DNA of 14,243 nucleotides from CAWEHT01 sp963808455 (lineage in GTDB: Bacteria > Chloroflexota > Anaerolineae > CG2-30-64-16). Location: assembly GCA_963808455.1 (NCBI GenBank), contig CAWEHT010000065.1, forward strand, positions 1 to 14,243. Reading direction: 5' to 3'. A model generated the notes under the pieces. It was not told the origin of the DNA and ran no database searches. It saw only the letters and a list, made by a program, of their open reading frames with translations. Below, piece by piece: positions 1-6,008 of the stretch; position 1 is the first letter of the stretch; each line of letters starts with the position of its first letter. A program made the translations under genes and the position numbers.

Positions 1-40
1 GGGAATTGGGAATAGGGAATAGGGAGTAGGGAACAGGGGG
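1..40. repeat. degenerate GGGAATA heptamer array
   Basis: Five consecutive 7-base units (GGGAATT, GGGAATA, GGGAATA, GGGAGTA, GGGAACA) followed by five Gs. The window edge cuts the array, so its true length is unknown. Five or six G-triplets separated by 4-base spacers fit the canonical G-quadruplex pattern on the plus strand. The same heptamer recurs, mostly in reverse orientation, at 11788-11841. Confidence 0.85.
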
Positions 41-143
41 CGGAGGCGGGTCGGCCCGCTTGGCCCGCCAGACCCTGAGCCGGCAGTGCCGGAATTAGGG
101 GGCTCGAGGCGGTGGCGGCGAGCGTGGCGCCCCCTGTTTCTGC

Positions 144-221
144 ACAAAACAAAGGCCCGGGAGGCGTGCCCCGCCCTGCCCGCCTTCGCGGACAGGACGG
201 GCGGCCCGCCCCCTGGGCCTT
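144..221 (-). terminator. possible terminator downstream of the S53 peptidase gene
   Basis: Read on the minus strand, AAGGCCC (221-215) and GGGCCTT (158-152) are inverted repeats flanking a very GC-rich stretch that can itself fold. They are followed by the T-rich tail TTTGTTTTG (153-145). It lies just after the peptidase stop codon. The loop is long, so this is only a candidate. Confidence 0.3.
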
Positions 222-232
222 CGGACAGCTGC

Positions 233-1513
233 TTAGAACCCGGCGGCGGTGTCCGGGGTGCCGAGGCCGGTCGGCCCGTCATAGCCGGTCCCGGCGGTGC
301 AGAGATACGTGCCGCCGCAGGAGCCGTTGCTGCCGCTGGTGATGTCGAACAGCGAGCTGGCGTTTGAGTACGGCCACGACCCGTACCCCTGGTACGTTAC
401 GCCGTTCGATGTATGGGGGAGAGTGACCGTGCTGGCGTTGCCGGCCAGGGCGTACACGCTGGCGATGATCGGCGATGACACGCTGGTCCCGCCGAACACC
501 ATCCAACCGTAGGCGCCGTAGGTGTCATACACGGCCACGCCGGTGTTCGGGTCGGCGACCGCCGACACGTCGGCAACTGTGCGTTTGGCACACGATTTGT
601 CCGTCTGCCAGGCCGGCTTGGCGACGTAGGCGCTGCAGCCGCTGCCCGCGTTAACCCAGGCGGTCTCGCTCCAGCCCCGGCTCGTGCCGCTCGCCACGCT
701 CAGGCTGGTGCCGCCGACGGCGGTGACATGCGCCGAGGAGGCCGGGTACTCCACCCCGTAGCCGCCATCGCCGCTGCTGACCGTCACGGCGATGCCCGGA
801 TGGGTGTAATAGGAGTCGTAGCTGGTCTCGCTCGAGAATTCACCCGCGCCATAGCTGTTGCTGATGGCGTTGGCGCCCAGCGCAGCCGCTTCGTTCACCG
901 CTTTGCCCAGGTCCACGAAGCTCGCCGAGCTGGCCTCGACCAGGATGATGTTGCACTTCGGGCAGATCGCGTGCTGACCATGTCCAGATCCAGCGAGATC
1001 TCCTTCCCCAGCTCGAGTTCCCTCGGGGTAGCTCGTGCCGCCGCTCTCGTTGACCTTCCTGAACCAGGGGCTGGCGGCCTTGGAGGAGTACGTGCTGAGG
1101 GTCGGCAGCCCGAACTCTGATCGATAGGCGGCCACGTTGCTCGCCGCATTGGGGTCGTCGTAGGCATCCACGATGGCCACCGTCTGGCCGCTGCCCTGAG
1201 TAGCGCCGGGCAAGGCGTAGGCAGACTGCAAATTGGCAGGCGTCAAGCCCGAGATCGCGGCCGGCTTCAGCGCATCGGTCTGGGCCAGCGGCGCGATGTC
1301 CGTACGCACCAGCGCATGGCAGCGGGCGTTCGGGCCCGTGACGTCACCGCACACGCGGGCGAACCTGGCGCGGCCGGCCGGTGACGTCTGGCCGCCGCCT
1401 GTGCCGCCCCACGCCGCGCCCAGGGCCGGGCCCTGCGCGGAAGCCGCCGGGACGACAACGGACGCGCCCAAGACGATCACGGCCACGATGGCGAACATGA
1501 GAGATCGCTTCAT
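233..1513 (-). CDS. S53 family (sedolisin-type) secreted serine peptidase, catalytic region frame-disrupted
   Basis: Start chosen at 1513 because AAGGAGA lies 6 bases upstream and the protein then opens with a clear signal peptide (Lys-Arg start, hydrophobic stretch, Ala-Ser-Ala/Gln cleavage near residue 26). The longer reading from 1696 adds 61 unrelated residues. The product is 426 aa. Family features: the VAIVDAYDDPNAASNVAAYR segment (111-131), oxyanion Asp in SSGDGG (about 249), nucleophile Ser344 in GGTSVSSP, and a C-terminal calcium-site region (Asp390-Ile391, Asp412). The catalytic Glu and Asp of S53 enzymes form an ExxxD motif. In the open frame, residues about 164-181 are non-homologous, while the expected Lys-Glu-Ile-Ser-Leu-Asp-Leu-Asp-Met-Val-Ser is encoded one frame over (Glu codon 1002-1000, Asp codon 990-988). 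Small compensating indels on either side would restore it. S53 enzymes are usually extracellular proteases. As read, this product should be inactive. Confidence 0.85.
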   Translation of the reverse strand: MKRSLMFAIVAVIVLGASVVVPAASAQGPALGAAWGGTGGGQTSPAGRARFARVCGDVTGPNARCHALVRTDIAPLAQTDALKPAAISGLTPANLQSAYALPGATQGSGQTVAIVDAYDDPNAASNVAAYRSEFGLPTLSTYSSKAASPWFRKVNESGGTSYPEGTRAGEGDLAGSGHGQHAICPKCNIILVEASSASFVDLGKAVNEAAALGANAISNSYGAGEFSSETSYDSYYTHPGIAVTVSSGDGGYGVEYPASSAHVTAVGGTSLSVASGTSRGWSETAWVNAGSGCSAYVAKPAWQTDKSCAKRTVADVSAVADPNTGVAVYDTYGAYGWMVFGGTSVSSPIIASVYALAGNASTVTLPHTSNGVTYQGYGSWPYSNASSLFDITSGSNGSCGGTYLCTAGTGYDGPTGLGTPDTAAGF

Positions 1514-1601
1514 GTAGTTCTCCTTGGCTGGTTTGAGGAAGAATGGTGGACACCGAAGCGGGTGAACTGTCCCTGCACGCCCGCCCAAATTTCTTTCGTC
1601 T

Positions 1602-1630
1602 ATTCTAGCAGAAATTGCTGTCGCTGTCAA
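1602..1630 (-). promoter_or_regulatory. sigma70-type promoter for the S53 peptidase gene
   Basis: On the minus strand TTGACA (1630-1625) is followed after exactly 17 bases by TAGAAT (1607-1602). This gives a leader of roughly 80 bases to the start at 1513. An inverted repeat, AATTTCT (1588-1594) with AGAAATT (1610-1616), brackets the -10 and the expected transcription start, so it could be an operator. Confidence 0.65.
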
Positions 1631-2079
1631 CGCGGTCGAAAAGCGAATTGCGGGGTTGGCCTTCAGCCGGGGCGCGCTGCCCCGGCAGGGTGTCACCCAA
1701 AACTGTCGGGCGTGGGCCGCCCGTAGCTTGAAAGCTACTCGCCGCAGCTAGCGGTAAGGAACGACCGCTCCGGGCTGAGAACGAGCCTGCAGACAGGCGC
1801 CAGATTCTGGCCCTGAGCCCATCGGCTCACTCACTGCTTACCGATAACGACAACACGGCGAAAAGGAGAATCAAGATGGCATAGCTTACGAAGAAGGAAC
1901 GTGTCACCGCGTGGTTGAGGGGAGGGTGCCGGACAAAGTTCCGGTTTTCCCCTTTATCTTGACACAGGGTGTGTACGAGTGTGCCTGGCGGCTGCCCGAT
2001 ATGACCACCCAGACCGACTCGGACCCAGAGAAGTGCGCGCAGACGGTTCTGAAGACCCTGGAAGTGTACGATCACCCAG
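1631..2079. other. intergenic stretch with no convincing gene
   Basis: I find no supportable coding region. Three perfect inverted repeats are visible. GTAGCTT/AAGCTAC (1723-1738) has a 2-base gap. TGAGCC/GGCTCA (1814-1829) has a 4-base loop. CCGGA/TCCGG (1929-1944) is followed by TTTT and could be a weak terminator. A good ribosome-binding sequence, AAGGAG (1862-1867), precedes an ATG at 1876, but that frame stops after two codons. This and the abrupt start of the next gene suggest part of the stretch is residue of a deleted 5' gene portion. Confidence 0.5.
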
Positions 2080-3435
2080 TTGGCCTATGGCGAGGACGTG
2101 ATGTCGCGCATCACGTATGCCGCCGGCAACGAGGATGGGCTGGCCAGGCTGAACGGCGCCATCATCCAGGCGCTGAACGAGCTGGCCGGCGCGGCCACGG
2201 CACAGGCTGGGCTGGCGCCCCACGACGTGGCCGAAGCGGTGTTGGTGGGCAACACGGTCATGCATCACCTGGCGCTGAACCTTGCCCCGGCTTGTCTCGG
2301 GCGGGCGCCCTTTCTAGCCGCCCTACACCACTCGATAGACGTGAAGGCGCGCGAATTGGGACTTGCCATCCATCCTGGGGCTCACGTGCAGGTGCTGCCG
2401 ATCGAGGCCGGGTTCGTCGGGGCGGGTAATGTCGGAGTGCTGCTCGCCGAGGAGCCGTACAACCAGGACGAGCAGTGGCTCATCATCGACATCGGGACCA
2501 ACGGCGAGATCGTGCTGGGCAACCGGCAGCGGTTGCTGTGCGCCTCCTGTCCCGGTGGCCCCGCGCTGGAGGGTGGCCATATCCAATTCGGCATGCGCGC
2601 TGCTCCGGGAGCCATCGAACGGGTGAGGATCGATCCGCAGAGCTGGGAGACCAGCTACCAGGTGATAGGCCGGGCCGGATGGAGCATAAAGCTACCGGCT
2701 GAGCAGATGCGTGCGCAAGGCATCTGCGGCAGCGGTGTGATCGAAGCAGTGGCCGAGATGTTGGCTGCCGGTATCATCGGTCGGAATGGCCGCCTGAATG
2801 CCAAGGCGAGCCACCCTCGACTACGGCGCGGTGAGCCGAGACTCGAATTTGTCTTAGCCTGGGGGCTGGAAACCACCTCTGGCAAGGAGATAAGCCTGAC
2901 GCAGGCGGATATTCAAGCAGTAGCGCTTGCCAAGGCCGCTATCTACAATGGCTGCAAGCTGCTTCTGAAGCGGATGGGTCTCGAGCGACCAGACCGGATC
3001 ATCCTGGCAGGCTCCTTCGGCAGTCTGATTGACCATCAGCGGGCGAAGGCCATCGGACTCTTCCCACGCATCGACCCGGAGAAGGTCTATTCCGCGGGCA
3101 ACGCCGCGGGCGACGGTGCCCGGATCGCGCTCATCAACGTCGAGAAAAGAGCAGAGGCCGACCGTATCGCGCGCCTGGTCGAGCATATCGAGTTAACGTT
3201 GGACAGTGAGTTTGAGGAAGAGTATGCCTATGCCCTGCGCTTCCCGCACGCGAGGGATTTAAGCCAGAACGGTCCTGCAAGTAATGGCTTCGAACGCTGG
3301 TCACGGGATGATAACCGACGCGGTCATTGCGGAGGCAATCCTGGTCAGCAACCAATGGAGGCAGGTACTGCTATGCTCCGGGCGGCGATTACAAACGAGT
3401 TCATGGTCTTGCATCAGGACCCTGTTCCCCCTTGA
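2080..3435 (+). CDS. ASKHA-domain corrinoid-activation protein (RACo-like, DUF4445), N-terminally truncated
   Basis: Resembles the ATPase part of RACo-type reductive activators, which use ATP hydrolysis to drive electrons from a [2Fe-2S] centre onto inactive Co(II) corrinoid proteins. Visible ASKHA elements: GNTVMHHL (57-64), the phosphate-binding DIGTNGEIVLG (137-147), SCPGGPALEGG, GICGSGVIE (214-222), and the LAGSFG and GNAAGDGA segments. Full-length relatives are about 600 aa or more, with an N-terminal plant-type ferredoxin domain. Here homology begins abruptly at Ala-Tyr-Gly-Glu-Asp-Val. The frame is closed by TGA at 2050-2052, and no Cys-rich ferredoxin motif precedes it in any frame. 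The only usable start is a TTG at 2080 without a good ribosome site. After Phe-Pro-His-Ala-Arg-Asp (about residue 390) comes an arginine-rich tail of about 55 residues not typical of the family. Probably a remnant; no corrinoid protein or methyltransferase lies nearby. Confidence 0.7.
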   Translation: MAYGEDVMSRITYAAGNEDGLARLNGAIIQALNELAGAATAQAGLAPHDVAEAVLVGNTVMHHLALNLAPACLGRAPFLAALHHSIDVKARELGLAIHPGAHVQVLPIEAGFVGAGNVGVLLAEEPYNQDEQWLIIDIGTNGEIVLGNRQRLLCASCPGGPALEGGHIQFGMRAAPGAIERVRIDPQSWETSYQVIGRAGWSIKLPAEQMRAQGICGSGVIEAVAEMLAAGIIGRNGRLNAKASHPRLRRGEPRLEFVLAWGLETTSGKEISLTQADIQAVALAKAAIYNGCKLLLKRMGLERPDRIILAGSFGSLIDHQRAKAIGLFPRIDPEKVYSAGNAAGDGARIALINVEKRAEADRIARLVEHIELTLDSEFEEEYAYALRFPHARDLSQNGPASNGFERWSRDDNRRGHCGGNPGQQPMEAGTAMLRAAITNEFMVLHQDPVPP

Positions 3436-3441
3436 TCGAAT

Positions 3442-3470
3442 TTGACAAGCGCCCCAACCTGAACTACAAT
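3442..3470 (+). promoter_or_regulatory. sigma70-type promoter of arsR1
   Basis: TTGACA at 3442-3447 and TACAAT at 3465-3470 are separated by exactly 17 bases. It overlaps the last codons of the non-conserved tail of the preceding ASKHA gene and its -10 abuts the ArsR-type inverted repeat starting at 3472. Confidence 0.7.
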
Positions 3471-3471
3471 C

Positions 3472-3491
3472 ACATTCAGTCCAATGAATAT
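3472..3491 (+). promoter_or_regulatory. ArsR-type operator box 1
   Basis: Imperfect inverted repeat ACATTCA (3472-3478), 6-base spacer, TGAATAT (3485-3491), with 6 of 7 arm positions paired. It covers the expected transcription start of arsR1, so a bound repressor would block initiation. The same box occurs in perfect form at 3901-3920. ArsR/SmtB repressors typically bind such TTCA/TGAA inverted repeats and release on metal binding, so autoregulation is inferred. Confidence 0.65.
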
Positions 3492-3508
3492 TGGGTGAGA
3501 TGCCGCAG

Positions 3509-3869
3509 ATGGAAGTTTACGAGAGTATCGGTGAGCTGTTTAAAGTCCTGATTCACCCGACCCGCCTGGCCATCCTGGACATGTTGCGGAACGGCGAGGA
3601 GTGTGTATGCCACATGACGGCCATGCTCGGCGCCGCGCCAGGCCTACGTCTCGCAGCAACTGATGGTCATGCGGGAGGCCGGGCTGGTGATCGAGCGCCG
3701 CGACGGCTGGAACATCTACTATCATGTCACACGCCCGGAGGTCTATGCCGTGCTGGACACGGCCCGCAGCATGGTTGGGGAACAGCAGCCTGAAGTGCCT
3801 ACCTTCATTCTGCACAACCGGTCCGCATCCTGCCCTTGCCCGAAATGCCAGGCCGTGGTGACAGCTTAG
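3509..3869 (+). CDS. ArsR/SmtB family metal(loid)-responsive repressor 1 (frameshifted)
   Basis: Winged-helix repressor that normally dissociates from DNA on binding thiophilic metal(loid). ATG 3509 is preferred: GGGTGAG (3493-3499) sits 9 bases upstream, and the resulting N-terminus matches that of the second ArsR in this window. The first frame gives residues 1-41 with Glu-Cys-Val-Cys-His (Cys32, Cys34), the alpha-3 Cys-Val-Cys pattern of As(III)/Sb(III) sensors. Homology then continues in the +1 frame with QAYVSQQLMVMREAGLV (the recognition helix) to a TAG at 3867-3869, ending in a Cys-rich tail, CPCPKC. Removing one base near 3631-3639 would join the two halves as Leu-Gly-Ala-Arg-Gln-Ala-Tyr. 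It is preceded by its own promoter and operator and followed by the thioredoxin-permease genes carrying the same box. Confidence 0.8.
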
Positions 3870-3877
3870 TGACGAAT

Positions 3878-3920
3878 TTGTCTCTCTTTTTTCACAAAAT
3901 ACATTCAGTCTATTGAATGT
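3878..3920 (+). promoter_or_regulatory. promoter with perfect ArsR operator box 2 before the thioredoxin-permease genes
   Basis: ACATTCA (3901-3907), 6-base spacer, TGAATGT (3914-3920) is a perfect inverted repeat and the best version of the box seen before arsR1. A weak promoter is possible with TTGTCT (3878-3883) and TACATT (3900-3905), 16 bases apart, so the -10 would overlap the operator. The start codon is 33 bases beyond the box. I infer that ArsR1, or a relative, controls this transcript separately from its own. Confidence 0.65.
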
Positions 3921-3952
3921 GATTTGGGCATCTTACTGGTAGGAGGACGACA

Positions 3953-4204
3953 ATGGTCAATATCAAGGTGCTTGGATCGGGCTGCCCCAACTGCCGGCGG
4001 CTGGAAGCTGCTGTGCGCCGGGTGGTCCAGGCCCAAGGCATCGAAGCGCAGATCGAGAAGGTCAGCGACCTTGCTGAGATGATGAAGTACGCCATCCTGG
4101 CCACGCCCGGGCTGGTGATCGACGAGAAGCTCGTCGCGGCCGGGCGCATCCCGCCCGACAAGGACATTGCCGCCTGGCTCGCCCAGGCAGGCAGCCAGCG
4201 TTAG
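3953..4204 (+). CDS. thioredoxin-family small redox-active disulfide protein (TM0996/MTH895 type) 1
   Basis: An 83-aa single thioredoxin-fold domain starting 5 bases after a strong ribosome site (AGGAGG within TAGGAGGACGACA). The N-terminal beta strand leads into Gly-Cys-Pro-Asn-Cys (Cys11, Cys14), a CxxC redox site. The conserved cis-Pro appears in ATPGLVIDEKLVAAGRIP. Length and layout match the 'redox-active disulfide protein 2' family, often found beside ArsR regulators and DUF318/ArsP permeases. Their substrates are mostly unknown, with roles proposed in metalloid or thiol exchange. It lies directly upstream of the permease with 35 bases between, under operator box 2. A paralog of the same length lies at 11510, with Cys-Met-Asn-Cys instead. 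Confidence 0.88.
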   Translation: MVNIKVLGSGCPNCRRLEAAVRRVVQAQGIEAQIEKVSDLAEMMKYAILATPGLVIDEKLVAAGRIPPDKDIAAWLAQAGSQR

Positions 4205-4239
4205 GTCCGCCACTCATAGCGGCCAAAGGAGAAGATCGT

Positions 4240-5295
4240 ATGGCGAGCGATTTGTCCCATGCCGAGGTGCCTGCCCTGCGGGCACATCTGGTCACCTACG
4301 TCAGGTTGGGTCTGGTCGCCCTGGCCTGGGGGGCGGCTTACTGGGTGATCTACCCCCTCAGCCTGTGGCTGACCCACACCGCGCTCGGCCTGGCGAGCGG
4401 CTCCCACCTGGGCGACTCGGTGGCCTTCTTTCTCTACGATGTGCCCAAGATCCTGCTCCTGCTCTCGGGCATGATCTTCCTGATCAGCATCGTGCGCACC
4501 TTCTTCAGCCCCGAGCGGACGCGGGCGCTGCTGGGCGGCAAGCGCCAGGGCATCGGCAATGTGCTGGCGGCCACGCTCGGCATCGTCACCCCCTTCTGCT
4601 CCTGCTCGGCCGTGCCGCTCTTCATCGGCTTCGTCGAGAGCGGCATCCCCTTGGGCGTCACGTTTTCGTTCCTCATTGCCGCCCCGGTCATCAATGAGGT
4701 CGCCTTGGGCCTGCTGTTCGGCATGTTCGGTTGGAAGATCGCCGCGCTCTACATTCTCTCCGGTCTGGTGATCTCCATCCTGGCCGGTCTGATCATCGGG
4801 CAATTGCACCTGGAGCATTGGGTGGAAGACTTCGTGTGGCAGATGCAGTTCACCGGGGCAGAGGACGACTCCGCCAGGCTGACCTGGTCGGAGCGCCTGG
4901 CGCGGGCGCGGGATGCGGTGCGGGACATCCTCCAGAAGGTATGGCCCTACGTGCTCATCGGGATCGGGGTGGGCGCCGCCATTCACGGCTACGTGCCCAC
5001 GGACGCCTTGGCCGGTTTGATGGGCAAGACCTGGTGGTCGGTGCCGCTGGTGGTCTTGATTGCGATGCCGCTGTACTCCAACGCGGCGGGCATGATCCCG
5101 GTCATGGCGGCGCTCATGGAGAAGGGCGCGGCCATGGGCACGGCCCTGGCGTTCATGATGGAGGTGGTCGGGGTGAGTCTCCCTGAGACAATCCTCCTAC
5201 GCCGGGTGCTCAAGCCACAGTTCATTGCGCTGTTCATCGGCATCGTCACCGTCGCCGTCATCCTGACGGGGTATCTGTTCAACCTGATCTTGTAG
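4240..5295 (+). CDS. ArsP/DUF318-family permease
   Basis: A 351-aa polytopic membrane protein with about eight to ten hydrophobic segments. Start is supported by AAAGGAG 8 bases upstream. Family signatures of PF03773 permeases: Thr-Pro-Phe-Cys-Ser-Cys-Ser (117-123, with Cys120 and Cys122) in a membrane helix, followed by the PLFIGFVESGIPLG and FSFLIAAPVINEVALG segments, and a second matching half (MPLYSNAAGMIPVM, about 276-289). A charged loop at about 205-228 separates the two halves. Characterised ArsP members export trivalent organoarsenicals such as methylarsenite, and the paired membrane cysteines matter for that. Many relatives are uncharacterised, so arsenic is a likely but unproven substrate. 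ArsR1, the thioredoxin-like protein and the operator upstream support a metal(loid) role. The ferredoxin gene follows 12 bases after its stop. Confidence 0.85.
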   Translation: MASDLSHAEVPALRAHLVTYVRLGLVALAWGAAYWVIYPLSLWLTHTALGLASGSHLGDSVAFFLYDVPKILLLLSGMIFLISIVRTFFSPERTRALLGGKRQGIGNVLAATLGIVTPFCSCSAVPLFIGFVESGIPLGVTFSFLIAAPVINEVALGLLFGMFGWKIAALYILSGLVISILAGLIIGQLHLEHWVEDFVWQMQFTGAEDDSARLTWSERLARARDAVRDILQKVWPYVLIGIGVGAAIHGYVPTDALAGLMGKTWWSVPLVVLIAMPLYSNAAGMIPVMAALMEKGAAMGTALAFMMEVVGVSLPETILLRRVLKPQFIALFIGIVTVAVILTGYLFNLIL

Positions 5296-5307
5296 GAGGA
5301 TAAGAAT

Positions 5308-5946
5308 ATGGCGGAAGAAAAGAAACCGCAGCTCTGGCACGGCATCCCGCGCCAGGAGATCCCCTGGTATCCCACCGTGGATGCCGAGACCTGCATCGGC
5401 TGCACGCTGTGCTACGTCTCCTGTGGCCGCGGCGTGTACGAGATGCAAGACAACAAATCCGTGGTCGCCAACGCTATGAACTGCATGGTGGGCTGCGGCA
5501 CCTGCGGCACCGTCTGTCCGGTGGAGGCCATCAGCTTCCCCGGCCGCGACCTGATCTGGAAACTGGAGCGCGAACACAAGATCTTCAAAGTCGTGCGCCA
5601 GGAAGCCAAAGAGAAGACGGCGAAACAAGAGGCGCTCAGGGCGCGCGCCGCGGCCGAGGATGCCGTCGCCCGGCTCACCACCCGCGTCAGGTTCGAGGTG
5701 GCCGGCGAATTCGGCGAGAAGCGTTTCCTGGTCAAGCTGGAGGAGCTGGTGCGCGACCGCCCCTACGACATCGTCAACCTGCAACTGAGCGTGCCGACGG
5801 TCAAGGGGATGCTGGAAAAGACGCCTGCTTTCATGTCTTTCGAGGTCACTTCGACCGAGCAGGAAGACATCCAGGGCTTTCTGCCCGAGCTGCGGGCCCT
5901 GGTGCGTGAGAACGAGCTGGTGCTGGTCAGCGAAAACAAAGCGTAG
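5308..5946 (+). CDS. two-cluster [4Fe-4S] ferredoxin with unassigned C-terminal domain
   Basis: 212 aa. The ribosome site AGGAGG overlaps the stop of the permease gene, implying translational coupling. The N-terminal third carries two cluster motifs: Cys29-x2-Cys32-x2-Cys35-x3-Cys39, and Cys59-x3-Cys63-x2-Cys66-x3-Cys70-Pro. The extra residue in the second motif is unlike the simple 2[4Fe-4S] repeat. A charged, Lys/Glu-rich linker, probably helical (about 80-120), leads to a domain of about 90 residues (about 123-208) that I do not recognise; it has no cysteine. No membrane segment is present, so it should be a cytoplasmic electron carrier. Its place directly after an ArsP-type permease suggests that electron supply is part of this detoxification or uptake unit, but partner and reaction are unknown. 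Confidence 0.8.
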   Translation: MAEEKKPQLWHGIPRQEIPWYPTVDAETCIGCTLCYVSCGRGVYEMQDNKSVVANAMNCMVGCGTCGTVCPVEAISFPGRDLIWKLEREHKIFKVVRQEAKEKTAKQEALRARAAAEDAVARLTTRVRFEVAGEFGEKRFLVKLEELVRDRPYDIVNLQLSVPTVKGMLEKTPAFMSFEVTSTEQEDIQGFLPELRALVRENELVLVSENKA

Positions 5947-6008
5947 CCTGCCGGGGCGGGCGCCATTCCAGGCAAACTGGCGTGGCACCCGCCCCGCAAG
6001 GAGCTGTG

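Noticed and set aside
1511..1696. 61-residue upstream extension of the S53 peptidase reading frame
   Set aside because: The internal ATG at 1513 has a good ribosome site and begins a textbook signal peptide; the extension covers the promoter and shows no family similarity.
1959..1987. TTGACA at 1959-1964 as a promoter for the ASKHA gene
   Set aside because: No acceptable -10 hexamer lies 15 to 19 bases downstream.
1827..2075. Minus-strand 82-codon frame ending in a hydrophobic stretch
   Set aside because: No ribosome site, no recognisable family, and the single hydrophobic end is not enough to support a membrane peptide.
4201..4986. Long minus-strand open frame opposite the permease
   Set aside because: It is the antisense shadow of the ArsP permease gene. 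The composition is His/Gln/Asp-rich low complexity with no domain pattern, while the plus strand has an unmistakable family protein with its own ribosome site.
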